DNA of 64,000 nt from contig NZ_FZOD01000020.1 of the NCBI RefSeq assembly GCF_900188345.1, forward strand, positions 1-64,000, written 5' to 3'. The notes beneath the pieces were generated by a model. That model did no database searches, was not told the origin of the DNA, and saw only the letters and a list, made by a program, of their open reading frames with translations. Source of the stretch: Streptosporangium subroseum. GTDB lineage: Bacteria; Actinomycetota; Actinomycetes; Streptosporangiales; Streptosporangiaceae. Position 1 is the first letter of the stretch, and each line of letters opens with the position of its first letter. Made by a program: the position numbers and the translations under genes. Shown here piece after piece: positions 26,891 to 35,040 of this stretch.

Positions 26891-28701
26891 GCGCACCCAC
26901 CGGAGCCGGGCGTTTCACGCCCGGCTCCGGCCAGGGGGCCATCTGGGTGAGTGAGCACGGCGCGCATCTGATGGACTACGCCGCCTACCATCTCGAATCC
27001 GGCCGGGCACCGGCGGCGGTCATGTCCGCGCTGACGGTCTGCCAGGTGGAAGCCGCTCCCGAGGGCGTCACGCCCCGGGGGCGGCTGCTCGCCTTACTGC
27101 GACGTGACTGCCGTGCCGTGCCGACGTATCGGGAGCAGTACGTGCCGGGCTCGGGGCCCGGCATGCCCGAGGCGCTGCTGATCGAGCGTGTCTGGACGAT
27201 CGTCGACCCGCTGGGCACGGAGACGCTCAGGTTGATGTACCGCCACGGGCTGGTCGTGGAGGATCTCTCCCACGTGCTGGCGATGCCCGTGGAGGAGGTC
27301 AACAGGCTCGCCACCCGCACCCAGGACCTGATCGAGACCCTCGTGAGCGGGTTAGACTCCCTCGCCCACGGGCGTCGCACCTGTCCGGAGCTCCCTCCGC
27401 TGGTGGAAGCCCTGTTCCCCGACGAGCAGGGCGCCACCGAGGCGGACGGCACCGCGCGGAGCACCGCCGAACGGAACGCGCAGCCCGATGCCGACTCCGG
27501 TGACGTACGCGCGGCCCTGCTCTCTCACATGATCACGTGTTCCGCGTGCACGCGGCCGATCAACATCCGCTACACGGTTCCGCAGATGATCTCCCATCCG
27601 CCGGTGTCGCCCCTCGCTCCCGAGGTCCGGCAGCTGTTCCTGGACTCCCTGCGCAGGGCCACTGCCTCGCCTGCGGCCTCGCCCGCCCCGCCTCTGCCCG
27701 CCCCGACGCCCCCGCCCGGGGCGCTCCGCAAGCCCAGACCCCGCATGACGCCCTACCCCCCGGCGGCGCCGGGGCTGTCCGCGAAACCGGCGGGGGGCAA
27801 GCCCGCTGTGAATCCTTCGAACCCTTCGGCCCCTTCGAACCTACCCAACCTGCCGCCCCTCCCCGCACCCCCCCGGACCCGTCCGATCCGGCCACCGTCC
27901 GCGCCGCCCGTTCCCGGGCACGACACCCCTCTCTACGACGCCCTGCTCACGCAGGCATGGGCACGTGAGGTCCTCGCCCAGAGCGAGGAGGTCACCACCA
28001 TGATTCCTCGGCAGGCCGCCGCCCCCGGGCCTGCCGTCCTCCCCGAGCAGGGCACCGTCCCGGGACCCGTTGTCCTCCCCGGGCAGGCCGCCGTCGAGAT
28101 GCGTGACGACACGCACGTGCCCGCGCTGCGGTTTCACGCCGAATTCGACGACCACCCGGAGAGGGACGGAGCCGGGCCCGGGGAACGGCTGGTGGAAGCG
28201 CTCGCCTGGGCCGGGGCCCGGGTCAAGAGCACGACCATCAAGATCGTAATCATCGTCGTCGCGGGCGCCGCGGGCACCCTGACGGGGATGAACCTCCTCG
28301 GTCCCGCCATCGAGACCGAGGAGCCGGCGAGCTCCCTGCAGGCCTCCACCACCCAGGAGACCCAGGAGATCCAGGACCCGTGGACCGCCGACGCCCCCGC
28401 GGACCCGGACGGAATCGCCACGCGCCTGCGGATCCCGGCCGTGGTGACGCTGGACGAGTTCGGTCAGGGCAGCATCGTCCTCACCCTGTCCGGAGATCCC
28501 CTGACCTGGCGGATATCGGCCCCCGGCCTGGCCGTGACCCCCTCCAGCGGCACGCTGAAACAAGGACGCACGGAGGTGGTCACCCTGCGTGCTCACCGGA
28601 TACGCCAATGGTGTGGCACCCCGGCCTCCGTCACCACCCCGCTGACCGTCCACGGACCCGACGACTCGATCACCACGACGGTGCGCTGGCGGACCTGCTG
28701 A
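26887..28701 (+). CDS. sigma-like domain fused to a zinc anti-sigma motif, TM helix and exterior domain (operon gene 3)
   Basis: 604 residues. Residues about 15-175 read like the helical core of a sigma-70-type factor, ending in a region-4-like helix-turn-helix (LMYRHGLVVEDLSHVLAMPVEEV). At 214-221 lies HMITCSAC, which is H-x3-C-x2-C, the zinc anti-sigma (ZAS) motif. A Pro-rich spacer (about 255-350), a single transmembrane helix (about 449-471, IKIVIIVVAGAAGTLTGMNLLG) and an extracellular Ig-like domain (about 500-604, ending RQWCGTP..VRWRTC) follow. A sigma-like module and its inhibitor motif in one membrane protein would make a one-piece signal device. The sigma assignment is by pattern only. 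Overlaps the previous stop by 4 nt. Confidence 0.65.
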   Translation: MSAPTGAGRFTPGSGQGAIWVSEHGAHLMDYAAYHLESGRAPAAVMSALTVCQVEAAPEGVTPRGRLLALLRRDCRAVPTYREQYVPGSGPGMPEALLIERVWTIVDPLGTETLRLMYRHGLVVEDLSHVLAMPVEEVNRLATRTQDLIETLVSGLDSLAHGRRTCPELPPLVEALFPDEQGATEADGTARSTAERNAQPDADSGDVRAALLSHMITCSACTRPINIRYTVPQMISHPPVSPLAPEVRQLFLDSLRRATASPAASPAPPLPAPTPPPGALRKPRPRMTPYPPAAPGLSAKPAGGKPAVNPSNPSAPSNLPNLPPLPAPPRTRPIRPPSAPPVPGHDTPLYDALLTQAWAREVLAQSEEVTTMIPRQAAAPGPAVLPEQGTVPGPVVLPGQAAVEMRDDTHVPALRFHAEFDDHPERDGAGPGERLVEALAWAGARVKSTTIKIVIIVVAGAAGTLTGMNLLGPAIETEEPASSLQASTTQETQEIQDPWTADAPADPDGIATRLRIPAVVTLDEFGQGSIVLTLSGDPLTWRISAPGLAVTPSSGTLKQGRTEVVTLRAHRIRQWCGTPASVTTPLTVHGPDDSITTTVRWRTC

Positions 28702-28771
28702 CGGACCTGCTGACGACGCTGCCCACCCATCCCCGCCTCCCGTGAAAGCTCTCTGCGAAAGGACCTTCGCC

Positions 28772-29782
28772 ATGACGGAGACGTCCCCCAAGATCCAGAC
28801 TTCTCCTCCCTCCCCGGCCCCCCCTCCCCCTCCCCCCGAGCAGTTTCACGAGACGGTTCCGCTCACCGCCGAACATCTGCTCACCAACCGCCGGCCCGAA
28901 CCGGCCGGCGGGTGGCGCCGCATCGTCTGGCTGCTCTCCGGCCGGAAGATCATTCCTGCGGAGTCACTGGCGGAGCAGGAGCGCCGCACGTTGATAGCCC
29001 AGGCTCAGACGCCCGTCGCGAGCGGTCATCACCGGATCGCGGTCATGAGTCTCAAGGGCGGGGTCGGCAAGACCACGACGACCGTCGCGCTCGGCAACAC
29101 CCTGGCCTCCCTGCGGGGAGACCGAGTGATCGCGATCGACGCCAACCCCGACCGGGGGACCCTCGGACTCAAGGTCAAGTCAGAGACGGCCGCGACCATC
29201 CGCACCATGCTCGCCGAGGCCCCGCACATCCTCCGCTACGCCGACGCGCGCGCCTTCACCTCCCAGTCACCCGCGCGGCTGGAGGTCCTCGCCTCCGACA
29301 CCGACCCCGCCGTGAGCGAGGCGTTCAACGCCGACGACTACCGTACGGTCGCCGGTCTCATCGAGCGCTACTACTCGATCTGCATCACCGACTGCGGAAC
29401 CGGCCTGCTCCACGGCGCCATGGGCGCGACGCTGGAGCTGGCCGACCAGATCGTGCTGGTCAGCCTGGTCGCGGTGGACGGGGCGAGCTCGGCCGCCGCG
29501 ACGCTGGACTGGCTCACCGCCCACGGGTACGCGGACCTGGTCAAGACCGCCATCGTCGTGCTGAACGCCGTGGAGCCCAAGTCCGACGTGGACGTGGAGC
29601 TGCTGGAACGCCACTTCATCTCCCGCTGCCGGGCCGTGATCCGCATTCCCTACGACCCCCACCTCAAAGAGGGCGCGGAGGTGGACCTGGTCCGTCTGCG
29701 GCCCACCACCCGGGGCGCGTACCTGCGCCTGGCGGCGGCCGTCGGCCAGACGTTCGGCCAGCGTCCCGATCGGGGCCACTAG
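28772..29782 (+). CDS. MinD/ParA-family ATPase (operon gene 4)
   Basis: 336 residues from the ATG at 28772 (AAAGGA upstream). A Pro-rich N-terminus (1-30) and a linker precede the ATPase domain (about 88-336) with a deviant Walker A SLKGGVGKTTT, switch-like IDANPDRGTLG and CITDCGTGL. It resembles the MinD/ParA-like ATPases found beside type VII secretion and SCO6880-type conjugation gene sets of actinomycetes (EspI-like), which polarise or energise membrane complexes. Here it is flanked by membrane-anchored proteins but no FtsK/EccC ATPase is nearby. Its stop TAG overlaps the next start (TAGTG). Confidence 0.88.
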   Translation: MTETSPKIQTSPPSPAPPPPPPEQFHETVPLTAEHLLTNRRPEPAGGWRRIVWLLSGRKIIPAESLAEQERRTLIAQAQTPVASGHHRIAVMSLKGGVGKTTTTVALGNTLASLRGDRVIAIDANPDRGTLGLKVKSETAATIRTMLAEAPHILRYADARAFTSQSPARLEVLASDTDPAVSEAFNADDYRTVAGLIERYYSICITDCGTGLLHGAMGATLELADQIVLVSLVAVDGASSAAATLDWLTAHGYADLVKTAIVVLNAVEPKSDVDVELLERHFISRCRAVIRIPYDPHLKEGAEVDLVRLRPTTRGAYLRLAAAVGQTFGQRPDRGH

Positions 29783-30537
29783 TGCGGCCAACCCCCGAAG
29801 ATCCCGAACTCGACTGGGATCTGGGTCCTCCGCCGCGCCCACGGCGGATGCTCATCGTGGTCGTCTCGATCGTGGGAGCGATTCTCCTGGCGGTCGGAGC
29901 GTGGCAGCTCATGCGGCCGAAGCCCGCCCCCGCCACGATCTCCGCCGGCGTATCCGTCGGCGACAGCGTCCTGCTCTCCCCACCCTCCGCCTACGAGGGG
30001 GCGGGAGGTTATCCCGTCGGTTTTCCCCACACCGAGCTGGGAGCGGCCTCGGCGGCGGCGGCCGCGCTGGAGGCGGCGTGGACCCTGGATCTCGAACAGG
30101 CCGAGCAGGCCGCGGTCCTGTACGCCCCGCCGGAGCAGCATGACGCCGCCCGCGACGGTGCGCACGAGGCCGTCGCCGGATGGCGGGAGATCCTCGGCCT
30201 CCCCAAGGACGGAGCGCTTCCCGAAGGGGCGGCGATGCAGACGAGGACGATCGGCATCCAGTGGAAGGCCCGTGCCAAGGATCAGATCCAGGTTTCCGTC
30301 CTGGTCCAGGTGACCGCGACCAAGGGCGTCCAGGACACCGACCCGACCTACTCCAGCCCGTACGCCATGAGCCTGCTCATGACCTGGAACCCCGACATGC
30401 GAGGCGCGGGCCGCGGGGACTGGGTCAACATCCCCGACCCCCTCTCCGCCACCGTGCCGCAGGTCGCCCTCCCGGGCACCCCCGAGTTCACCGCCGCAGG
30501 CTGGAAGCCTCTCTCCGGCCCGGCGCCCACCCCATAG
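29782..30537 (+). CDS. single-pass membrane protein with exterior domain (operon gene 5)
   Basis: 251 residues from the GTG at 29782, which overlaps the ATPase stop by one base. A cytoplasmic WDLGPPPRPRR stretch precedes one transmembrane helix (about 19-41, MLIVVVSIVGAILLAVGAWQLM). The outside domain (about 55-240) contains GYPVGFPHTELGAASAAAAALEA, a pattern I associate with accessory membrane proteins of actinomycete conjugation/secretion loci (TcpC/VirB8-like in role); this is a tentative recollection. Conserved-looking end FTAAGWKPLSG. Likely part of a membrane complex with gene products 1, 3 and 4. Confidence 0.7.
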   Translation: MRPTPEDPELDWDLGPPPRPRRMLIVVVSIVGAILLAVGAWQLMRPKPAPATISAGVSVGDSVLLSPPSAYEGAGGYPVGFPHTELGAASAAAAALEAAWTLDLEQAEQAAVLYAPPEQHDAARDGAHEAVAGWREILGLPKDGALPEGAAMQTRTIGIQWKARAKDQIQVSVLVQVTATKGVQDTDPTYSSPYAMSLLMTWNPDMRGAGRGDWVNIPDPLSATVPQVALPGTPEFTAAGWKPLSGPAPTP

Positions 30538-30561
30538 ATACGGATCCAGGAAGAGCCATCA

Positions 30562-31821
30562 ATGCCCCCACGCAGCTCGCCCCGGCGGGTCACCCTGGTC
30601 TCAGGACTTCTACTGGCCGCGGTCTCTGCGACGACCGGTGCGATCATCGCCCAGCCATGGGCCGCCATGGCCGATCCCGGCGTGGCCGCCGTCCCGCCGA
30701 TGTCGCAGGAGGTCGATCCCCCGTCCGTGGAGCCCGAGCCCGCGGAAGCGGACGGGGGCGGGTCTGTTCCCCCCGCCCCCGCGGCCCGGGATCGCGCACG
30801 CGAGGACTCCTCGCCACCGGTCCGCAGGGCTCCCTCCGAGAGGGTCGTCACGCCTCCCCGGGAGCCCCCACCCGAGACGCTCGTCCAGCCGGAGGAGGTC
30901 GCGGCACCGCCCAGGAACGTCCGATCCGTGGCCGCGCCGCCCAGGAACGCCAGGTCCATGGCCGCGCCACCCCCAAATGCCAGATCCATGGCCGCGCCGT
31001 CCAGGAACGCCAGGTCGATGGCGGCGCCGAACGTGTCACGGGCCAACCCGCCCACGAGGGTCAAGCCCACTTCGGAACCCTCCCGGGACACCGAGGCCCC
31101 GCCCAAGGCCGCGGAGCCCACCGCGACACCGGAGAAGGACACCCCACCCACGACGGCCCCCAGCGCCACCGAGCCGCCCCCGCCCAGCGCGCCTCCGACG
31201 TCCGAGCCGCCGGACCCGGCTTCGCCTCCCCCGAGCACCACGCAGAAGCCCGTGCCCAGCCCGACCGCCACGGCCAGACCCACAACCTCGCGGCCGACCG
31301 TTCCCAAGCCCTCGAAACCCCCGGCGACCAGGACCGCACCGGTACCCCGGCCCACCGCCACGCTTCAGCGGCCGACCGTCCCCAAACCGCCCCTGCCGGC
31401 GCAGGTGCCGCAGTCCGTGTCCAGCCCGACCGCCACCCTCGATCCCACCGTTTTCGACGAGCAGGCCGACGCCGCCCAGGTTCCCGTGACGTACACGTCC
31501 TCGGCTCCGGCGCTCCAGACCGTCATTCCCATGCCTCCGCTGAAGGGACCTTCCACGGATTTCTGCCAGATCGAGAACTCCGTCGACTGCTGGAGCCTCG
31601 CCCCCTGGCGCAGCCGTAGCCTCGGGTCGCCGGAGAGCTTCGACTCCACGCAGGCGGCCACCCCGGCGCAAACTCCTCGATGGGCCTTCGCGCCGCCCGT
31701 CACCGGCGTAGCCTCGACACCAAGCACGTCCGCTCCCTCGGCTCTCACACCGGACAGGAGCGGCTGCTGGAGCTTCAGTCCCTCCACCCGCTGCGCCAGA
31801 TCGTCGGAAGAACAACAATGA
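30562..31821 (+). CDS. secreted Pro/Ser/Thr-rich protein with decapeptide repeats (operon gene 6)
   Basis: 419 residues with a signal peptide (1-37, ending WAAMA). Almost wholly low complexity: Pro/Thr/Ala/Lys tracts and four decapeptide repeats AAPPRNARSM (DNA 30901-31020). The C-terminus has three cysteines (FCQIENSVDCWSL, SGCWSF, RCARS) that could form disulfides or a small folded cap. It is a probable extended surface or wall-spanning protein. The stop overlaps the next ATG (ATGA), so it is coupled to the GH16-like gene. Confidence 0.7.
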   Translation: MPPRSSPRRVTLVSGLLLAAVSATTGAIIAQPWAAMADPGVAAVPPMSQEVDPPSVEPEPAEADGGGSVPPAPAARDRAREDSSPPVRRAPSERVVTPPREPPPETLVQPEEVAAPPRNVRSVAAPPRNARSMAAPPPNARSMAAPSRNARSMAAPNVSRANPPTRVKPTSEPSRDTEAPPKAAEPTATPEKDTPPTTAPSATEPPPPSAPPTSEPPDPASPPPSTTQKPVPSPTATARPTTSRPTVPKPSKPPATRTAPVPRPTATLQRPTVPKPPLPAQVPQSVSSPTATLDPTVFDEQADAAQVPVTYTSSAPALQTVIPMPPLKGPSTDFCQIENSVDCWSLAPWRSRSLGSPESFDSTQAATPAQTPRWAFAPPVTGVASTPSTSAPSALTPDRSGCWSFSPSTRCARSSEEQQ

Positions 31822-32603
31822 TCAGCAGATTCCACGCGCGGGTGGCCGTGCTCAGCATGGTGACGGCTCTGGCCGTGAGCACCCTCAGCGCCGCTCAAGG
31901 TGAGGCGGCCACCGGTACGGCGGGCGCCTGCTCTCCCGTGACCGGCGACGTCAGTGCCGCCCAAGCCCTCGCGTGGGGCGCACCAACCTGGTGCGCGGAG
32001 TTCGATGACGCCGTCGATCCGGCCGACTGGGTCTTCTACGACTCCCCCGGGCACGCCGGCAACGGCCGCCGTTCCCCCGAACAGCTCTATCTGGGAAACG
32101 GGGCGCTCTACCTGCACGGCCGCCCCGACGGGACCACCGCCGGGCTGGCCACCAAGCACGACCAGACCTACGGACGCTGGGAGACCCGCGTCCGCCTGTA
32201 TCCGGGCGCGGGGTCGTACCACCCCGTCGTCTTGCTGTGGCCGAAGGAGGGCGGCGGCGCCGTACGGAGTTCCACGAGTGAGGAAGTGAACTTCCTGGAG
32301 GTCATCAACGACCCGGACAGGCAACGACCCAACTTCTTCCTCCACACCCCCCAGGGCCAGGAGCAGGCCAGCGCCAATGTGGACATGACCACCTGGCACA
32401 CCTACGCCGTGGAGAACACCCAGAGCGGGGTCGTCGGCTACCTCGACGGGCAGGAGTGGTTCCGTTCCCCCAACGCCACCCACAGCCCGATGTCGGTCTG
32501 CCTGCAACTGGACTGGTTCCCCGGCCAGGGCAGCGAGGGTGAGGCGTGGATGGAGGTGGACTGGCTCCGCATCTACCCGCTGCAGGCCGCCGACACCGGC
32601 TGA
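31818..32603 (+). CDS. secreted GH16-like beta-glucanase fold protein (operon gene 7)
   Basis: 261 residues. Signal peptide 1-31 (MVTALAVSTLSAAQGEA). The mature part has the concanavalin-like sandwich of GH16 enzymes: WCAEFDD start, KHDQTYGRWETRVRLYPG, VVLLWP, WHTYAVE and a closing WMEVDWLRIY. The catalytic motif of GH16 is E-[IL]-D-x-x-E; here it reads EEVNFLEV, with Asn in place of the central Asp, so activity may be altered or the substrate different. It ends the operon, followed by a 17-bp stem-loop. It may trim or bind wall or extracellular beta-glucans for the complex encoded upstream. Confidence 0.8.
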   Translation: MISRFHARVAVLSMVTALAVSTLSAAQGEAATGTAGACSPVTGDVSAAQALAWGAPTWCAEFDDAVDPADWVFYDSPGHAGNGRRSPEQLYLGNGALYLHGRPDGTTAGLATKHDQTYGRWETRVRLYPGAGSYHPVVLLWPKEGGGAVRSSTSEEVNFLEVINDPDRQRPNFFLHTPQGQEQASANVDMTTWHTYAVENTQSGVVGYLDGQEWFRSPNATHSPMSVCLQLDWFPGQGSEGEAWMEVDWLRIYPLQAADTG

Positions 32604-32618
32604 GCCGCCCCGATCGTC

Positions 32619-32657
32619 GAAGAGGGTGCGGGACCACCGAGGTCCCGCACCCTCTTC
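32619..32657. terminator. terminator of the surface operon
   Basis: A perfect 17-bp stem (GAAGAGGGTGCGGGACC with its complement) and a 5-nt loop, lacking a long T-run. It sits between the convergent GH16-like gene and the GNAT gene, so it probably serves both. Confidence 0.7.
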
Positions 32658-32729
32658 GCGTTCCCGAACTCACGCGGAGAACGGCGCCGGGCAGAAGGCG
32701 TCCGCCATCGGGCTCCACCGGCACGCGGC

Positions 32730-33269
32730 TCAGTTTCCGGCCGGCGGGCGCGTCTCCAGGACCTGGCCGGGCCAGTCGCCGACCCGGAAGGTCTCGGTCC
32801 TGGTGAAGCCCTGGCTCTCGTAGTACTTCACCAGCCGGCCGTCGTCACCGGCGTAGCAGTCGACCCGGACCAGCGCGATCCCCTGCTCGGCCGCCTCGGC
32901 CGAGGCCCGCTCCAGCAGGGCCGCTCCGACACCGCGACCGCGAAACCGCTGGTCGATGACCAGACCCCGGATGTAGATCTCGGGTTCGGGGGCCGGGGAG
33001 ACGTAGTCCAGCGCGGGTCCGAGGACCATGCATCCGGCGGGTTCGCCGTCGATCTCGGCGATGCGCATCTCATCCGTCACCGCCCAGGAGGTGACCCGCT
33101 CGACGCGGGCGGGATCGGCGGAGAACGGCAGGCTGCCCCACTGGCCGGTGCGGCCTCCGGTGGTCAGCCACGCCACCGCGCTGTCGAACATCCCCAGAAC
33201 CGCCGGGACATCATCAAGATTGCCATCTCGGATAATCACCGGCGGATCGTAACAGCCGCGATCGCCCAT
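32730..33269 (-). CDS. GNAT-family N-acetyltransferase
   Basis: 179 residues, cytoplasmic. Acetyl-CoA-binding motif RFRGRGVGAALLERA (R-x-x-G-x-G/A) at about 110-122, beta-4 EIYIRGLVID before it, and the C-terminal GLALVRVDCYA..YYESQGFTRTETF typical of the family. Substrate unknown. The ATG at 33269 has a GAGGGATGG site; a GTG at 33239 is an alternative. Divergent from the LCP gene. Confidence 0.9.
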   Translation of the reverse strand: MGDRGCYDPPVIIRDGNLDDVPAVLGMFDSAVAWLTTGGRTGQWGSLPFSADPARVERVTSWAVTDEMRIAEIDGEPAGCMVLGPALDYVSPAPEPEIYIRGLVIDQRFRGRGVGAALLERASAEAAEQGIALVRVDCYAGDDGRLVKYYESQGFTRTETFRVGDWPGQVLETRPPAGN

Positions 33270-33426
33270 CGACCACGCCCATCCCTCACTCTGCCGGATA
33301 GCAGGTCATAGCGGTTTATTTAGGATTCTTACCTGACTCTTATGGAGGATTAGTACAATCGGTAACGGGCCGGATTCCGGCCCCTTCGCCACGGGTGCAC
33401 GCCCTGGCCCGTCCCCCAGGAGTCAC

Positions 33427-34836
33427 GTGAGCAGCGGGTTGATCGACGCGCCCCCGAAGCCCCCAGGCCACAAACCGCGCTCTCGCCGCAAGTGGCTGTG
33501 GTGGCTGGTGGCCCTCGTGACCGTCGTCGTGCTCGCGCTGGCGGGCACGGTGGCCGGCGTCTACGTCAAACTGGCCGGAAACGTCAAGCACACCGACGTC
33601 ACGGCGGCGGACCTCGGGCGCCGCCCGCCCAAGGTCGCGGGCAAGGCGATGAACGTCCTGGTCGTCGGTTCCGACCAGCGCGGTGGCAAAAACGCCAAAT
33701 ACGGCAAGGTCCCCGGCGAGCGGACCGACACGATCATGCTGGCGCACATCTCGCCGAAGCGGGACAATGCGATGATCATCAGCTTCCCCCGGGACTCGAT
33801 GGTCCAGCTCCCCGCCTGCCGGGCGCAGCAGGGACTCCTCGGCCAGCAGGCACACGTGGGCATGATCAACGAGTCGTTCAACTCCGGCGGCATCACCTGC
33901 ACCTGGAAGACCATCGAGGCGCTCACCGGCATCCACATCGACCACTTCGTGAAGGTCGACTTCACCGGTTTCAAGGGCATGGTCGACGCGGTCGGCGGTG
34001 TGGACGTCTGCATACCCGAGGCGATAAACGACAAGAAGGCCCTGCTCCACCTGGCCGCCGGCAAGCAGACCCTCATGGGCGAGCAGGCCCTGGGCTACGT
34101 CCGGGCCCGCTACAGCCTGGGCGACGGCTCCGACATCGGGCGCATCCAGCGGCAGCAGATGTTCATCGCCTCCATGGTCAAGAAGGTCATGAGCGGCGAG
34201 ACGCTGACCGATCCCGGCAAGCTCTTCGGCTTTCTCGACGCGGCCACGAAGTCGGTCACCACCGACCCCGAGCTCACCCCGGGTGTCATGAAGGACCTCG
34301 CCTCAAGCGCCCAGGGACTGGCCGCCGGGCAGATCCACTTCATCACCACCCCCTGGCGATACTCGGTCATCCACCCCGGCCGGGTGGAGTGGGTCCAGCC
34401 GCAGAGCAAGCAGCTGTTCCGCATCGTCGCGACGGACCGGGCGATCACCGGCTCGGGGGTCAAGGGCGGGGAGGCCAAGGTGCCCCGGTCGAAGGTCCAG
34501 GTCGAGGTGCGCAACGGGACCAACCGGTCGGGCCTGGCCACGCTGGCGGCCGTCCAGCTTGAGGAGCGGGGCTACCACATCGCCAAGATCGGTGACGCGA
34601 AGCGCAAGCCGTACCCGACGACCACGATCGCGTACTCGCCGAACGGCGCGTCCAGCGCGCCCACCCTCACTCGCGACCTGCTCGCGTCCAAGGGCCTGCT
34701 CGCCCCCCAGGCGACCACGTCGAGGCTCGTCCTGACGATCGGCGACGACTGGAAGGGTCTCAAGGCGCTTCCCCAGAACGACACCGACAGTCTGAAGGGC
34801 TTCGACGCCACCCACGACTCGTGCGCCGGCGCCTGA
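33427..34836 (+). CDS. LytR-CpsA-Psr (LCP) phosphotransferase with LytR_C domain
   Basis: 469 residues from GTG (AGGAGTCAC upstream). An N-terminal cytoplasmic tail, one transmembrane helix (about 24-46, WLVALVTVVVLALAGTVAGVYV), the LCP catalytic domain (about 70-300) with VVGSDQRGG, RTDTIMLAHI, SFPRDSMV and ALGYVRARYSLGDGSDIGRIQRQQ, then a LytR_C domain (about 355-450, VQVEVRNGTNRSGLA). LCP enzymes transfer teichoic acids, arabinogalactan or capsule from lipid carrier to peptidoglycan outside the membrane. A TACAAT at 33354 could be its -10 box. Confidence 0.92.
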   Translation: MSSGLIDAPPKPPGHKPRSRRKWLWWLVALVTVVVLALAGTVAGVYVKLAGNVKHTDVTAADLGRRPPKVAGKAMNVLVVGSDQRGGKNAKYGKVPGERTDTIMLAHISPKRDNAMIISFPRDSMVQLPACRAQQGLLGQQAHVGMINESFNSGGITCTWKTIEALTGIHIDHFVKVDFTGFKGMVDAVGGVDVCIPEAINDKKALLHLAAGKQTLMGEQALGYVRARYSLGDGSDIGRIQRQQMFIASMVKKVMSGETLTDPGKLFGFLDAATKSVTTDPELTPGVMKDLASSAQGLAAGQIHFITTPWRYSVIHPGRVEWVQPQSKQLFRIVATDRAITGSGVKGGEAKVPRSKVQVEVRNGTNRSGLATLAAVQLEERGYHIAKIGDAKRKPYPTTTIAYSPNGASSAPTLTRDLLASKGLLAPQATTSRLVLTIGDDWKGLKALPQNDTDSLKGFDATHDSCAGA

Positions 34837-34850
34837 GCCGTCTCCGCCGA

Positions 34851-34867
34851 GCCCCCGTCAAGGGGGC
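34851..34867 (+). terminator. short stem-loop after the LCP gene
   Basis: GCCCCC (34851-34856), loop GTCAA, GGGGGC (34862-34867), starting 14 nt after the LCP stop; no T-run. Confidence 0.4.
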
Positions 34868-35040
34868 CCGGCACCCCGTCACGTCATACGCCCCCGCCCG
34901 CCAGGCCCTGCGCGTCCCCGTTGAACCTCTGTCGGGCCCGGCGTCCCATCGAGCCTCGTCACACCTCCCGTTGAGGGCCCGGACAGACCTCGTCACGTCA
35001 CGCCCATCCGCTTCAAGCCCTGTTAAGTAGGGTTCGAGGC

